Position numbers and translations under genes: made by a program. Shown here in pieces: positions 44,185-54,449 of a stretch of 64,000 nt of DNA. Under the pieces are notes generated by a model, which did not search any database, was not told the origin of the DNA, and was given only the letters and a program-made list of their open reading frames with translations. This stretch comes from Chitinophaga sp. XS-30 (GTDB taxonomy: Bacteria > Bacteroidota > Bacteroidia > Chitinophagales > Chitinophagaceae): contig NZ_CP043006.1 of assembly GCF_008086345.1 (NCBI RefSeq), positions 5,702,032-5,766,031 on the forward strand. The letters are read 5' to 3'. Within the stretch, counting starts at the first letter, position 1. Every line of letters begins with the position of its first letter.

Positions 44185-45705
44185 CTATTGACAGGCCCCG
44201 ATGCTGATCTTGTTGCCCACTATTCTCGGTTGACCTTTAAAATCCATCGTTCCCTGCACATCCGCACTGATCACTACGCCGGCATCTTTGGCCGGAGAAC
44301 CCGCCTGCAGGGAAAAGTCTGCAGCCAGCAGCGGGTCCGCGCCGTAAACCGACTGGGCATCCATACCCGTAGCGGCCTGCCAGGCGCTGAAATCGGTATA
44401 AGGCGCTCCGTTCGTGCTGTCCCATATCCATCCCGGGGTACCGGTAGTGAAATACAGGTTATTGTTGATGACGTTGCCGCTGCCGGTATTGGTGTATTTA
44501 TGCACCAGCAGGTCTACCGGTCTTGCATATACGAGGTTATTGCTGATGACGTTATCAACACAATGCTCCGTCAGGCGCAACTCGCCTTCTATCTCACCAA
44601 AAGCGCCGTTCTCCCGGTTGTTCTGGTACAAGGTGTTGTTCACCACATAGCTGTTACGGGTGCCGCCGCCTGTGTATCCCAGATAGCCGCCGAGATAAAT
44701 GCCGGTGCGGTAGCAGCCGGTCACGATGTTGTTCCGCACAATACAATTGCTGGTGGGATATGCATCCGTTTCGCTCACGATGCCGATGCCCCTGTCGCAG
44801 TCACGCACCATGTTCCTTTCAACGATAATATTACGCGCGCCATCCACATAAATGGCGATAGCGCCGTGGCCGTGATTGGGACCAACGGGACCGGTGGTCA
44901 TATCTATATCGAACAATTCATTTTCCGTGATCAGGCCGTTGCGGGCATAATTGAAATCGGGGTTCGGGTTGGCCGCATACCCTCCGGCCGCATCGATGCC
45001 GATGTTCTCTGCATTGTAGATCTTGTTCCGGCGGATGATAAATCCATCCACATACCCGTTGATGGTCAGATTTTCGCTGTAGCCGGTATTGCAGTCGTGT
45101 ATCTCGTTGTCTTCCACGAGAATGTCCGTCATTACCGTGGCCGTATTGCCGATGATCTCAATGGCATGCCCGCTCCTGCCGTCCGTGGCGGCAACGTTGT
45201 GCTCGATATTATAAATTTTGTTCCTGCGGATGATGAGATGGCTGGAGCCTTCATCCGCCACAATGCCGTTGATGTTCACCCAGGGCGTGCTGCTGGTGTA
45301 ATGGCATACATCAAAACCTTCGAAGATAATGTAACTGGCATTACGGATGGTCACCAGCGCTTCCTTGCCGGTGATGGGCAGGCCCGTTCCGTCGATAAAA
45401 GGCTGCTCACCGGGATAGGCTTTGAGGGTGATGTATTTATCCAGCCGGCCGGAGCGGGGGAAAGCCACTTTTTCGTGATACCTGCCGCCCCTGACGATCA
45501 CGGTATCTCCCGGCGCCGCTTTGCCCAGGGCCGTGTTGATGCCGCCCAATGGCGCATCTTTGGTACCGGCAGCCGCATCGTTGCCGGAAGCGGATACATA
45601 AAAAACATTTTGCCTCGTATCCGGTGCGCCGCCTCCGGGGTTGCTCTTTTTGCTGCAGGCAGCGGAAGAAAGCCCCAACAGGAAGATGATGAGTTTTAAT
45701 TGCAT
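44185..45705 (-). CDS. Right-handed parallel beta-helix lipoprotein
   Basis: The 506-residue protein has a lipobox (Cys17 in SAAC) and a polysaccharide-lyase-like beta-helix with repeated NxIxxxxxxGI steps (IIRRNKIYNIEHN, LVEDNEIHDCNTG, IVERNMVRDCDRGIGIV). The N-terminal part (DVFYVSASGNDAAAG) is the DUF1565-type lead-in. Related proteins are pectate lyase- or alginate lyase-like or only bind glycan; no clear catalytic triad is visible by eye. Encoded last in the SusCD locus, it is probably the locus's glycan-active protein. Confidence 0.85.
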   Translation of the reverse strand: MQLKLIIFLLGLSSAACSKKSNPGGGAPDTRQNVFYVSASGNDAAAGTKDAPLGGINTALGKAAPGDTVIVRGGRYHEKVAFPRSGRLDKYITLKAYPGEQPFIDGTGLPITGKEALVTIRNASYIIFEGFDVCHYTSSTPWVNINGIVADEGSSHLIIRRNKIYNIEHNVAATDGRSGHAIEIIGNTATVMTDILVEDNEIHDCNTGYSENLTINGYVDGFIIRRNKIYNAENIGIDAAGGYAANPNPDFNYARNGLITENELFDIDMTTGPVGPNHGHGAIAIYVDGARNIIVERNMVRDCDRGIGIVSETDAYPTSNCIVRNNIVTGCYRTGIYLGGYLGYTGGGTRNSYVVNNTLYQNNRENGAFGEIEGELRLTEHCVDNVISNNLVYARPVDLLVHKYTNTGSGNVINNNLYFTTGTPGWIWDSTNGAPYTDFSAWQAATGMDAQSVYGADPLLAADFSLQAGSPAKDAGVVISADVQGTMDFKGQPRIVGNKISIGACQ

Positions 45706-45719
45706 GGTCCGTATCTGTG

Positions 45720-47021
45720 TTATTCTGAAATGATTTTTCTTACGCGGTTATTGTTCTTGTCCAGCACATACACCACACCATTCTTGTCTACCGCCACGCC
45801 GCCGGGTGCGCTGAAAGCCGCCGCTTCACCGATGGCATTGGCATACCCCGCAGTGCCGCTGCCGGCATAGATGCTCACCATCCATGCGCCGGCCGAAATG
45901 AAGCGGATGCTCTGGTCGGGATTATAAGCCCCGCCATCCCAGGTACCGTTACCGGCAACATAGAGATTGCCATCTGCGTCAACCGCCAGGCCCCAGGGAA
46001 AAGCGAACCGGGCAGCGCTGCCCTCGCCGTTCTCAAACCCTGCAACACCCGCCGCACCTGCAACAGGAGCGGCCGCCCAGGTAGCTTTGGTAAACTTCGT
46101 AACGGTATGATCGCCGTTACTGGCGATGTAGAGGTTGCCTTCATTATCGAAGTCCATCCCCGCGGGATAATTCAGGCCGGAGATCACGCTTTCGCTGCTG
46201 CCTTCCGGGGTAACCCTGTAGACGTTAGCCGGACTGACAGTGCCGAGGTAATACACATCACCGGTAGATTTGTCCACCGCCACACTCCAGGGTTCCTGGC
46301 TGGCCCAGGCGATGGTGGTAGCCGTGCCGTCCGGAGAGATCCTGCGGATATCCCAGTTGCCCGGGTCTACGCAGTAGAGGTTGCGGTCGTTGTCAATTGC
46401 CAGATCATAAGGGAGGCTGAACCGGGCGGAAAGTCCCTGCCCGTCCGCATGCCCGCCATTGTTGGGATCACCGGCAAAAACGGTCACGTTGCCCGCGCTG
46501 TCTATCTTGCGGATGCAGTGATTGCCCGGGTCCGCCACAAAAACATTCCCGTCATCGTCCGTTACAATGCCTTTGCTTCTGTACCAGGCTTCGCCACTGA
46601 AATTGAACTGTGCTTCGTTACCCTTTCCATTGGCAAAACCCGCTGTACCGCTGCCCGCAAAATTGCTGACGCTGCGGGTGAACATATAATTGAAAACGGT
46701 GGTGCTGGTGATCTCGTCGCCGCCCACTTTCACGATCACATTGCCGGAGCCGCATTTGCTTGGCACCACGGCCATGATCTGGTGAGTGTTGGCGCCGGTG
46801 ATGGCGAGCTTGTTGCCATTGATGGTCACTTCCAGCTGTGCGGTATCGCTGCTGAAATTGCTGCCGTTGATGAGGATGGACGTGCCGCCGCCGCCCTGCA
46901 GCGGCATGAATTCGCTGATGGTCATCGGCGCACCGGGCACATGGGAAGGCGTATCATCCTTTTTACATCCCGCCAGGAACAATGCCGCGAGTATGAAGTA
47001 TCTGCAAATGATTCGGATCAT
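45720..47021 (-). CDS. IPT/TIG and NHL-repeat lipoprotein
   Basis: The 433-residue protein has a lipobox FLAGC (Cys19), one IPT/TIG immunoglobulin-like domain (about 30-115, ISEFMPLQGGGGTSILINGSNFS) and a C-terminal NHL propeller (about 130-433; FADPGNHCIRKIDSAGNVTVFAG and similar blades). This arrangement is typical for surface glycan-binding proteins (SusE/F-like position) of Bacteroidota loci. It follows SusD by 30 bases in the same operon. Confidence 0.9.
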   Translation of the reverse strand: MIRIICRYFILAALFLAGCKKDDTPSHVPGAPMTISEFMPLQGGGGTSILINGSNFSSDTAQLEVTINGNKLAITGANTHQIMAVVPSKCGSGNVIVKVGGDEITSTTVFNYMFTRSVSNFAGSGTAGFANGKGNEAQFNFSGEAWYRSKGIVTDDDGNVFVADPGNHCIRKIDSAGNVTVFAGDPNNGGHADGQGLSARFSLPYDLAIDNDRNLYCVDPGNWDIRRISPDGTATTIAWASQEPWSVAVDKSTGDVYYLGTVSPANVYRVTPEGSSESVISGLNYPAGMDFDNEGNLYIASNGDHTVTKFTKATWAAAPVAGAAGVAGFENGEGSAARFAFPWGLAVDADGNLYVAGNGTWDGGAYNPDQSIRFISAGAWMVSIYAGSGTAGYANAIGEAAAFSAPGGVAVDKNGVVYVLDKNNNRVRKIISE

Positions 47022-47051
47022 ATCAATAAGTTGAAATTGTCATTAAATCGA

Positions 47052-48875
47052 TTACCATCCCGGGTTCTGCACCAAAGCCCTGTTCTTCTCGATATCGCCC
47101 TGGAGGATGGGGAAGAGATACATTTTATCGTCCCAATACCTTTGCTGGTACAGCTTGCGGGTATAAAGACCCGTGAAAGAGAAACCGAGACCATTGTCAT
47201 TCGCGTTCACATCCAGCGCATAGATGGCCTGGTACTTCGGCTGGCCCAGCATGAGGCGGCGGGTGAGCGTGTAGTAACGGTCCGATTCAAAACACAGCTC
47301 CACCTGGCGTTCGCGGAGGATATGCTCCCGCATCTTTTCCTTGTTGCCAACGGCATCCGGATAAAGGGTTTCTATGCCGGGGAGGCCGGCCCTCGTTCTC
47401 ACCATGTTCAGATAGGTAACAATATCCGCATGACCGGGATTGTGCTCATTGAGCGCCTCCACATAATCCAGCAGTATTTCCGCATAGCGGAGCAGTATCC
47501 AGGGGCCGTGAAAGGACACGGCATCGTAACGGATGTTGCTGTTGGGGCTCACCCGTTTCAGCGGCAGGTATCCCGTGATGTTGTTGCTGCCCGCGGAGCG
47601 CTGGCCGGATTTGCCGTTGTAGTAAAACTCCGTACGGCCCTGACCGTTAATGTTGTTATCTGAAGAAAAATAATTCCGGTCGTCCGCATTCAGCGCAGGT
47701 ACTACCGGCCTGGCGTTGTAGAGGATGTTGGCGTAGAAGCGCGGTTCACGGTTGGCATACATGTTCCAGTCGTTCTCCCGGTGGCCCCAGCTTTCCGGAG
47801 CGCCGCTCTGGGCAAAGCCGGTTTCCTGGTATTGGGAGAGCGGATCATCGATGGTGCGGCCGTTCTTCATGGCAAATGCATCCACCATGTTCTGGGTGGC
47901 GCAGTACATGTTGTACCCACCCGGACCGGGAGACACGCATTTCGTCCAGCCCCAGCGGCTCCAGCCTACGTTCGCAAAAATGATCTCATCGTTCCAGTTG
48001 GTGAGGTGAATATCGCGCACAGAAAGATAGGGATCGAAGGTAGTGCCGCCATTATCCAGGTTGGTAAAGAGTTTATAGAACCCTGAATCGATCAGCGCTT
48101 TGGCAGCGTCCGCGGCTACCTTCCATTTTTCATTGGAAGCTGTAGCCGGCGCCAGTCGGGTACCATCTTTATTCTCGAAGTCAGCAAATCCGGGATTGCC
48201 GTTCCACAGCGGGCTGGCGGCCAGCATAGCCGTTTTTACCTTTATGGCCATGCAGGCGCCTTTGGTGGGCCTGCCGAGGTTGCTGGAGACTTCCCAGCGG
48301 GAAGGAAGGCCCGGCTTGGCCAGGTCCATCAGCTGATTGATGTAAGCCACACAGGTATCGAAAGGCGCGCGGGGAAATTCGGAGAAATCCGCATCCTGGT
48401 TGATCAGGCCCGTTACTTTTACGAAGGGGCCGTATTGTTTCAGGATCATCCAGTAGTAGTACCCGCGCAGGAAAAGGTTTTCCGCTTTGTACTGCGCCTT
48501 CAGGTCGTCACTGATCTGGCTGGCCGGCACCATGTCTATGTTCTGTTCAAAAACGAAGGATTTGCGGATAGCGGCGTAGTAATTGCCCCAGTTATAAAAG
48601 TACCCGCTGGAAGCGCTCCAGTTGCCGCCCACCATCTGGCGCACGTTCACCGTGGAGATGGATACGGACGCCTCATCGGATGCGCCCATGGTGGAGAAGT
48701 CTCCCCCATCGTGATTATATACGTAGCTGTAGATGTTATTGAGATATCCTTCCGCATGGGCTCTCGTCAGCCATATCTGGTCTTCCGTCAGCAGGTTATC
48801 CGGTTTTTTATCCAGGTAATGACAGGAAAACAAAATCGTCACACAGACCAGTAAGAGATATTTATGCATGTTCAT
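47052..48875 (-). CDS. SusD/RagB-family outer-membrane lipoprotein (second locus)
   Basis: The 607-residue protein has a lipobox ILFSC (Cys18), a SusD N-terminal helical region and the C-terminal signature LRYAEILLDYVEALNEHNPGHADI ... ILRERQVELCFESDRYYTLTRR. It binds glycan as lid for SusC, encoded 20 bases upstream. It differs clearly from the SusD of the first locus, so the two loci likely target different glycans. Confidence 0.93.
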   Translation of the reverse strand: MNMHKYLLLVCVTILFSCHYLDKKPDNLLTEDQIWLTRAHAEGYLNNIYSYVYNHDGGDFSTMGASDEASVSISTVNVRQMVGGNWSASSGYFYNWGNYYAAIRKSFVFEQNIDMVPASQISDDLKAQYKAENLFLRGYYYWMILKQYGPFVKVTGLINQDADFSEFPRAPFDTCVAYINQLMDLAKPGLPSRWEVSSNLGRPTKGACMAIKVKTAMLAASPLWNGNPGFADFENKDGTRLAPATASNEKWKVAADAAKALIDSGFYKLFTNLDNGGTTFDPYLSVRDIHLTNWNDEIIFANVGWSRWGWTKCVSPGPGGYNMYCATQNMVDAFAMKNGRTIDDPLSQYQETGFAQSGAPESWGHRENDWNMYANREPRFYANILYNARPVVPALNADDRNYFSSDNNINGQGRTEFYYNGKSGQRSAGSNNITGYLPLKRVSPNSNIRYDAVSFHGPWILLRYAEILLDYVEALNEHNPGHADIVTYLNMVRTRAGLPGIETLYPDAVGNKEKMREHILRERQVELCFESDRYYTLTRRLMLGQPKYQAIYALDVNANDNGLGFSFTGLYTRKLYQQRYWDDKMYLFPILQGDIEKNRALVQNPGW

Positions 48876-48895
48876 ACGATGATCTTTAAACTTGA

Positions 48896-51800
48896 TTAGA
48901 AATTAGCCCTCATGCCTACCGTGATCGTCCTTGCAAAAGGATAGTTCGCGCCGTTGGAGCCCAGCTCCGGGTCCCAGAGTTTGAACTTCGAAAAAGTAAG
49001 GAGGTTAGTGCCGGCGGCATATACCTGCAGGCTGCTGATGCCTTTGCGGTTCATTTCCGGTGTAATGATGGTATAGCCGAGGGAAGCCTGCCGCAGGCGC
49101 ATGAAGCTGCCATCTTTCAGCCACCAGTCGCTTTGCTGGTAGTTGTTATCGCTTTGATTGGTGATGGTAAGGCGGGGATAATAAGCATCCTGGCGCGGGT
49201 TTTCGCTGGTCCAGCGGTCGTTGGCGATGCTGAGCACGTTGGCGGGATACTGTCCGATGCCGGTGAAAGGCACCACGCCTACACCCAATGCCGCACCATT
49301 TTGCGGATCGATAGCCTGACCATTCGCCATAATGCCTACATCGGCCACACCGGAGAAAAGGGCGGACACTTCAAACCGTTTGATGCCGATATTGAAACCA
49401 TAGCCGTACGACCAAACCGGGAAAGAGGATTTACCCAGGTAGCTGCGGTCATTGGCATTGATCACCCCATCACCGCTCAGGTCCTGGTACTTGATATCAC
49501 CGGGAAATAAAGCCCTCAGCTGTTCCGGGCTTTTGTTCACATCATCTGCATCAATGAACAGCCCGGCATGGCGGTAACCGATGAACTCCCCGAAGGAAGT
49601 GCCTTCATATTGCTGGTATGCATACAGCATTTGAGGATTGTCCGCGAAGAGAATTTTATTCCTGGCATAGGTGAGGTTGCCGAAGAGGCGGATGCTGATA
49701 TCTTTTCCGATGCGGGTGATGTATTCGATGCTGCCATCCACCCCCTTGTTTTCCATCTCGCCCATATTGGCGAATATCTGCTGCCCTTCATAACCGGCAA
49801 CGGAAGAAATAGAACGGCGATCGATGAGGATATCCGTACGGTTATCCTTGAAGATGTCTACCGTAATATTCAGTTTATCCCACAACCCGATGTCTATACC
49901 CAGGTTCGTTTTGGTGGATGTTTCCCAGGTAAGGTTCTCGGTACCGATCACATCAGCCGCAACGCCGCCGTAACCCGCAGGGGAAGAACCAAACTGGATA
50001 CCGTTGGCGCCGGTGGTGATATAGGTGAGGTAACCGAAACGGTTCTGGTCTATAATATCATTACCTGTTGTACCAATGGAGCCGCGTACTTTCAGCAGGC
50101 TGAAGGTACCGCTGAGCGGCGCAAAGAAACTTTCCCGGGAGATCACCCATCCGGCGGCTACTGCGGGGAATACGCCCCAGCGGTTGCCCTTCTCGAAGTT
50201 CTCGGAGCCGGTTGCGCCTACATTCCCTTCCAGCAGGTATTTATCCCGGTAGGAATAGGTAACCCTGCCGGCCAGGCTCTGGTTGCGATACGGGATGGCG
50301 AGTTTGAGATCGCCGGCATTGCCCAATACGCGATTGCGCATAGTACCCAGTACCAGTGCGCCGATATTGTGATCGCCAAAAGAGCGGTCGTAGTTGATAT
50401 TTCCTTCGAGGTACATCACTCTTTCACCAACGGAAAAGGCGGAATACCCGAGCACATCCGTGCCGTTGCGTACCTGTTCGAATACCAGGTTGCCTTCTCC
50501 GTCGCGGGAGCCGGCGTACCATAGGGAATTATCGCCGGTGCGGCTGTTGTTGAAAGTACCGTAGGTATCAAAAGAAAAGCGGCCCGTGGCGGTGAGGCCT
50601 TTGGTGAGCACGCCAAGGTCTTGCGTGAGGGTGAGCACAGACTGTACGGAAGGCCTGAACTCTGTGGAATATCCCCTGTTCTGTACGAGGTTGAAAGGAT
50701 TACTGCCGCCGTTGTTGCGCGGGCCTGCCCACATATTGTCCGGGTATTGCACCGGAAATGCGATCGGGTTGGTGGAATAGGTATTATACCATATGTCGGC
50801 AGCGCTGGAGCCGGGATAACGGCTGTCCACCAGCATGGCAGCGATATTGAGTGCGAGGGTGGTTGTTTTGGTAACGTTCAGGTCTACATTGCTCCTGAAA
50901 TCATAACGTTTGAAATTAAGGTTGGGATTGTAGCCGTTCACTTTAGACACATCATACTGACCGTCCTGGTTGTAAAAGCTCATGGACACGTAGTAGCGCA
51001 TGGATTCTCCACCGCCGCTCACATTCACGTTGGCATTGGTCATGGAAGCCCAGTCTTTATAGATCCTGTCCACCCAGTTCACATCCGGGTAAAGATAGGG
51101 ATCGAGACCGCTGGCCGTTTTGGCGATCACTTCATCGGAATAAGCCGGCGCGTTGCCATCGTTTACCCTGGCCTCGTTGTAGAGTTTCATGAAAGAAACA
51201 CCATCCAGCATTTCGGGCATACGCGTGAGGCCGTTGAAGCCCGATTCCACTTTGGCCGCAACTTTCGGTTTGCCCGCCACACCGCGTTTGGTGGTGATGA
51301 TCAGTACGCCGTTAGCGCCCCTGGCGCCGTAGATCGCCGTGGCGGAAGCATCTTTCAGCAGGGAAATGCTGGAAATATCCTCCGGGTCGATGTTGTTGAA
51401 CGCGCCGCCGTAGGTGCTGTTCACATCATCGCGTTGTACGCCGTCCACGATGATCAGCGGTGTGGTGCTGCCCTGGAAGGTGCCGATGCCGCGGATGGTG
51501 AAATTGGGATTATCGTACCCCGGTTCACCGCCGCCGCTCTGCATGGAGATGACGCCCGCCACTTTACCGGCGAGCGCGTTGGTGAGGGAGCGCACCGGCG
51601 TTTGCATGTCCTGCATGTTCACGGTAGACACAGCGCCGGTCACTGTTACTTTTTTCTGTTTGCCGAAGCCCACCACTACCACTTCATCCAGCTTGTCCAC
51701 ATTCATGCTGAGGGTCACCTTCACTATTTTCTGGCCGGCCACCCTGATCTCTTCCGGGTTCATGCCCACCATAGACACCCTCAACACCTCGTCCGGGGCG

Positions 51801-52321
51801 GCATTGATGGTAAAAACCCCGAGCGCATCCGTTACCACGCCACGGGAAGTACCGTTCACGGCAACGGAAGCGCCGGGAACGGGTGTGCCGTCCGGCGTCA
51901 TCACCTGCCCTTTCACCACGCCGGTCTGCGGTTTGGGCAGTTCCTGCGCGGGAGCCGGCGGTGTGGCCGGAGCCGCCTTTCTGTCCAGCACAATGCGGTT
52001 GCTGCGCACTTCGTAGCTGATGCTCTTGTCTTTCAGCACAAAGTCCAGCACCTCCTGCAATTTTGCATTGCGGAAGCTGACACGCATTCTTTCGCTGTCG
52101 TTCAGCAGCTGGTTGTTGTACACCAGGGTGAAGCCCGTTTGTTTTTTGATGGCCCTGAACACCTGCAGCAGGGAAACATTCTCGCCGGCGAGCGTTACCG
52201 GGGATTGCAGCGAGGGCTTTTTGTCCTGCGCCGCGGCTGTTTGAAGGAAGGTGAGCAGGAATACAATAGCACCTGCTATGCTGCGCACAGATAGCAGACA
52301 ATCGCGCATACATTCTCTCAT
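48896..52321 (-). CDS. SusC/RagA-type TonB-dependent transporter with STN domain (second locus)
   Basis: The 1141-residue protein has a signal peptide, an STN domain (about 50-115, NVSLLQVFRAIKKQTGFTLVYNNQLL), a beta-sandwich (about 135-215, VVKGQVMTPDGTPVPGASVAV), a plug (EVVVVGFGKQKKVTVTG ... LKDASATAIYGARGANGVLIIT) and a barrel. The STN domain implies signalling through the FecR/sigma pair encoded upstream. Confidence 0.95.
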   Translation of the reverse strand: MRECMRDCLLSVRSIAGAIVFLLTFLQTAAAQDKKPSLQSPVTLAGENVSLLQVFRAIKKQTGFTLVYNNQLLNDSERMRVSFRNAKLQEVLDFVLKDKSISYEVRSNRIVLDRKAAPATPPAPAQELPKPQTGVVKGQVMTPDGTPVPGASVAVNGTSRGVVTDALGVFTINAAPDEVLRVSMVGMNPEEIRVAGQKIVKVTLSMNVDKLDEVVVVGFGKQKKVTVTGAVSTVNMQDMQTPVRSLTNALAGKVAGVISMQSGGGEPGYDNPNFTIRGIGTFQGSTTPLIIVDGVQRDDVNSTYGGAFNNIDPEDISSISLLKDASATAIYGARGANGVLIITTKRGVAGKPKVAAKVESGFNGLTRMPEMLDGVSFMKLYNEARVNDGNAPAYSDEVIAKTASGLDPYLYPDVNWVDRIYKDWASMTNANVNVSGGGESMRYYVSMSFYNQDGQYDVSKVNGYNPNLNFKRYDFRSNVDLNVTKTTTLALNIAAMLVDSRYPGSSAADIWYNTYSTNPIAFPVQYPDNMWAGPRNNGGSNPFNLVQNRGYSTEFRPSVQSVLTLTQDLGVLTKGLTATGRFSFDTYGTFNNSRTGDNSLWYAGSRDGEGNLVFEQVRNGTDVLGYSAFSVGERVMYLEGNINYDRSFGDHNIGALVLGTMRNRVLGNAGDLKLAIPYRNQSLAGRVTYSYRDKYLLEGNVGATGSENFEKGNRWGVFPAVAAGWVISRESFFAPLSGTFSLLKVRGSIGTTGNDIIDQNRFGYLTYITTGANGIQFGSSPAGYGGVAADVIGTENLTWETSTKTNLGIDIGLWDKLNITVDIFKDNRTDILIDRRSISSVAGYEGQQIFANMGEMENKGVDGSIEYITRIGKDISIRLFGNLTYARNKILFADNPQMLYAYQQYEGTSFGEFIGYRHAGLFIDADDVNKSPEQLRALFPGDIKYQDLSGDGVINANDRSYLGKSSFPVWSYGYGFNIGIKRFEVSALFSGVADVGIMANGQAIDPQNGAALGVGVVPFTGIGQYPANVLSIANDRWTSENPRQDAYYPRLTITNQSDNNYQQSDWWLKDGSFMRLRQASLGYTIITPEMNRKGISSLQVYAAGTNLLTFSKFKLWDPELGSNGANYPFARTITVGMRANF

Positions 52322-52414
52322 GCGGAAAATTGTTTTAGTTGATAAAAAGCAAAAGCGTTTCAGCCTAACTACAACGGTTCAGGGGAAACGGGTGACAGGG
52401 GTGATGAATTTTTT

Positions 52415-53539
52415 TTATCTCAGGTAGATGGCTTTGTCTCCAAAGCGGAATTCCGCGCCGGCAGTGACCTGCAGGTCTGTGAGGAATTCAGATAATTTAG
52501 CTCTGTCCATCAGGCCGGTGGTAGCGATACCGGAGAATTTGTCCGATTCGAGGATGAACTGCACCCCATAGAAGCGGGAGGCTTCTACTGCCAGTGTGGT
52601 GACGGGCATTTTGTGGAAATAATATACGCCGTTCATCCAGGAGAGCACTTCATCCGCATCGAAAGCCAGCATATCAAATCCTTTATCGTTGCTGTAAGCC
52701 GCCTGGAAGCCCGGTTTCAGCTCGGAGCGCCGCCCGTTGGCCGCCTGCAGCCATACGCTGCCCTCCACGAGCGATGTTCTTTCCTGCGGCTGGTAAGTAT
52801 TAACATTAAAGGCCGTGCCGTACACCTGCACCTGCGTATGCGGTGTATGCACGATGAAGCGCCTGGCGGGATCTTTGGCCACTTTGAAAAAGGCCTCTCC
52901 TTCCACCGTTACTTCCCGGTTGCCTTTCCCGAAATGGAAGGGGAAGCGCAGGCGGGTGGAGGCGTTCAGGTGTACTTCCGTGCCGTCTGACAGCACGAGG
53001 CGGTATTGTTCACCAGCCGGCACCGTGAGCACATTCTGCGCGGTGTCCGTGCCTTCGGCGGTATAGTTGAGCGAGCCGTTATGGGCGTTGATGGTGGCGT
53101 TGCCGAGCTGGATATTTTGTGCGCTGTCCCCGTTCAGGGAAACGGACAGTCCATTTGCGGTAACGAGTTGGACCTGCTGCTTCTGCTGTTCCGCCGCCGC
53201 TACGAATTGCTGGAGCGATACCGGCTGCCGGCGGGTGAGCCAGAATGTTCCGGCCACTACCAGCAAAGCCAGGGAAGCCGCAATGGCGAGGTTAATGCGG
53301 ATGTTGCGGGTACGGACGCGCTTGCGGCGGTTGAGGTCCTGCAGCCCCGCTTCGGGATCGATGGAATGCACATAATCGCCCGCGCCGATGGAGCGCCCGC
53401 GGGATTCCAGTGCGCCCCAGGTTTCCCGGAACGCTTCGTCCTGCGACAGCATGCGCTGCACATAGGACTCTTCGTCCGGCGTGAGGTTGCCGGACAGCCG
53501 CTGAATGTATAACTGGAATATTTTTTCCTGTTGCTCCAT
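52415..53539 (-). CDS. FecR-type anti-sigma factor (second locus)
   Basis: The 374-residue protein has a cytoplasmic N-terminal domain, a membrane helix (about 83-104, INLAIAASLALLVVAGTFWL), the FecR domain (EQYRLVLSDGTEVHLNASTRLRFPFHF) and a C-terminal DUF4974-like domain. It is longer than the FecR of the first locus mainly in the segment after the membrane helix. Its ATG follows the sigma stop codon without a gap, so synthesis of the two is coupled. Confidence 0.93.
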   Translation of the reverse strand: MEQQEKIFQLYIQRLSGNLTPDEESYVQRMLSQDEAFRETWGALESRGRSIGAGDYVHSIDPEAGLQDLNRRKRVRTRNIRINLAIAASLALLVVAGTFWLTRRQPVSLQQFVAAAEQQKQQVQLVTANGLSVSLNGDSAQNIQLGNATINAHNGSLNYTAEGTDTAQNVLTVPAGEQYRLVLSDGTEVHLNASTRLRFPFHFGKGNREVTVEGEAFFKVAKDPARRFIVHTPHTQVQVYGTAFNVNTYQPQERTSLVEGSVWLQAANGRRSELKPGFQAAYSNDKGFDMLAFDADEVLSWMNGVYYFHKMPVTTLAVEASRFYGVQFILESDKFSGIATTGLMDRAKLSEFLTDLQVTAGAEFRFGDKAIYLR

Positions 53540-54070
53540 TTACTCTTTTATTTTATGCACTGCATGCCGCAAAAACTGCAATCCCCGTTTCAGGTGGGTC
53601 TTTAACGAATTGATGCTGATGCCCATTTCCTCCGCTGCTTCCTGGTATCTTTTGCCTTGTATGTACACCATCTGTACGGCCATTCTTTTGTGGCCGGAGA
53701 GGTCCTTCATGGAGGTATGAAGGCGGTTGTAATAATCCGGCGCCTCCGCGTCCTGCTGCTGCAGGTGGGTGAAGGCCTCGTGATGCACGTCCTGCATTTT
53801 CTGCTGTTTCAGCAGGTTGAGGCATCGGTTCTTCACGGCCATGTGCAGGTATCCTTTGATATCGCTTTCATTGAACCGGAGGTAGAGTTTTCTGTCCCAG
53901 ATATCCATGAAGAAGGTCTGCACAAGATCTTTGGCCTCCTGGTCGTTTTGCAGGAACCAATACGCGTTCACGCAAAGCATTTTATAATACTTTACGAAGA
54001 GCGCATCGAATGCGGTCAAATCACCATCCTTGAGACGCTGCACCAGTTGTGCATCGGGAGAATGACTCAT
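53540..54070 (-). CDS. ECF RNA polymerase sigma factor of the second SusCD locus
   Basis: The 176-residue protein has region 2 (FDALFVKYYKMLCVNAYWFLQNDQEAKDLVQTFFMDIW) and region 4 (GHKRMAVQMVYIQGKRYQEAAEEMGISINSLKTHLKRGLQFLRH). It should be controlled by the adjacent FecR. Confidence 0.93.
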   Translation of the reverse strand: MSHSPDAQLVQRLKDGDLTAFDALFVKYYKMLCVNAYWFLQNDQEAKDLVQTFFMDIWDRKLYLRFNESDIKGYLHMAVKNRCLNLLKQQKMQDVHHEAFTHLQQQDAEAPDYYNRLHTSMKDLSGHKRMAVQMVYIQGKRYQEAAEEMGISINSLKTHLKRGLQFLRHAVHKIKE

Positions 54071-54179
54071 TCCTGTCCTGTTTTGGTTGATACCTGTTGG
54101 CTTGATTTGAAGTTTATGAAATGGAAAGATAGAGAATTTGTGATTTTCCGCGGGGAATTTTTACAGTATATTTCGGGGT

Positions 54180-54440
54180 ATGAAGAAAATAGCGCCGGAT
54201 AAATGGAAGCATTTTTGGGTGGGGATACCTATGGGAGCTGTGCTGATGGCCGCTGCGATGTTCCTGTTCCCCGGTCAGCAGATGCTGGCCCTGTTAATAG
54301 CGATGGCCGTTGTAGTGGCGATCAGTTATGGGTTTGAGTTGTTTTCGTTAATTACGGGATGGGGGCATTACGACTTCTGGGATGCGGTGGCGAGTGTGAT
54401 TGGGGGGAGTGTTGGGGTTGGGGTGGTGATGCTCTGCTGA
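54180..54440 (+). CDS. Small membrane protein
   Basis: The 86-residue protein has the opening DKWKHFWVGIPMGAVLMAAAMFLFP, two or three hydrophobic helices and the end YDFWDAVASVIGGSVGVG. The DKxxHF start and DxxDA...GG end resemble small Bacteroidota membrane proteins related to DUF2279 or YfiM; function unknown. Divergent from the sigma factor gene. Confidence 0.7.
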   Translation: MKKIAPDKWKHFWVGIPMGAVLMAAAMFLFPGQQMLALLIAMAVVVAISYGFELFSLITGWGHYDFWDAVASVIGGSVGVGVVMLC

Positions 54441-54449
54441 TGGATGCAA

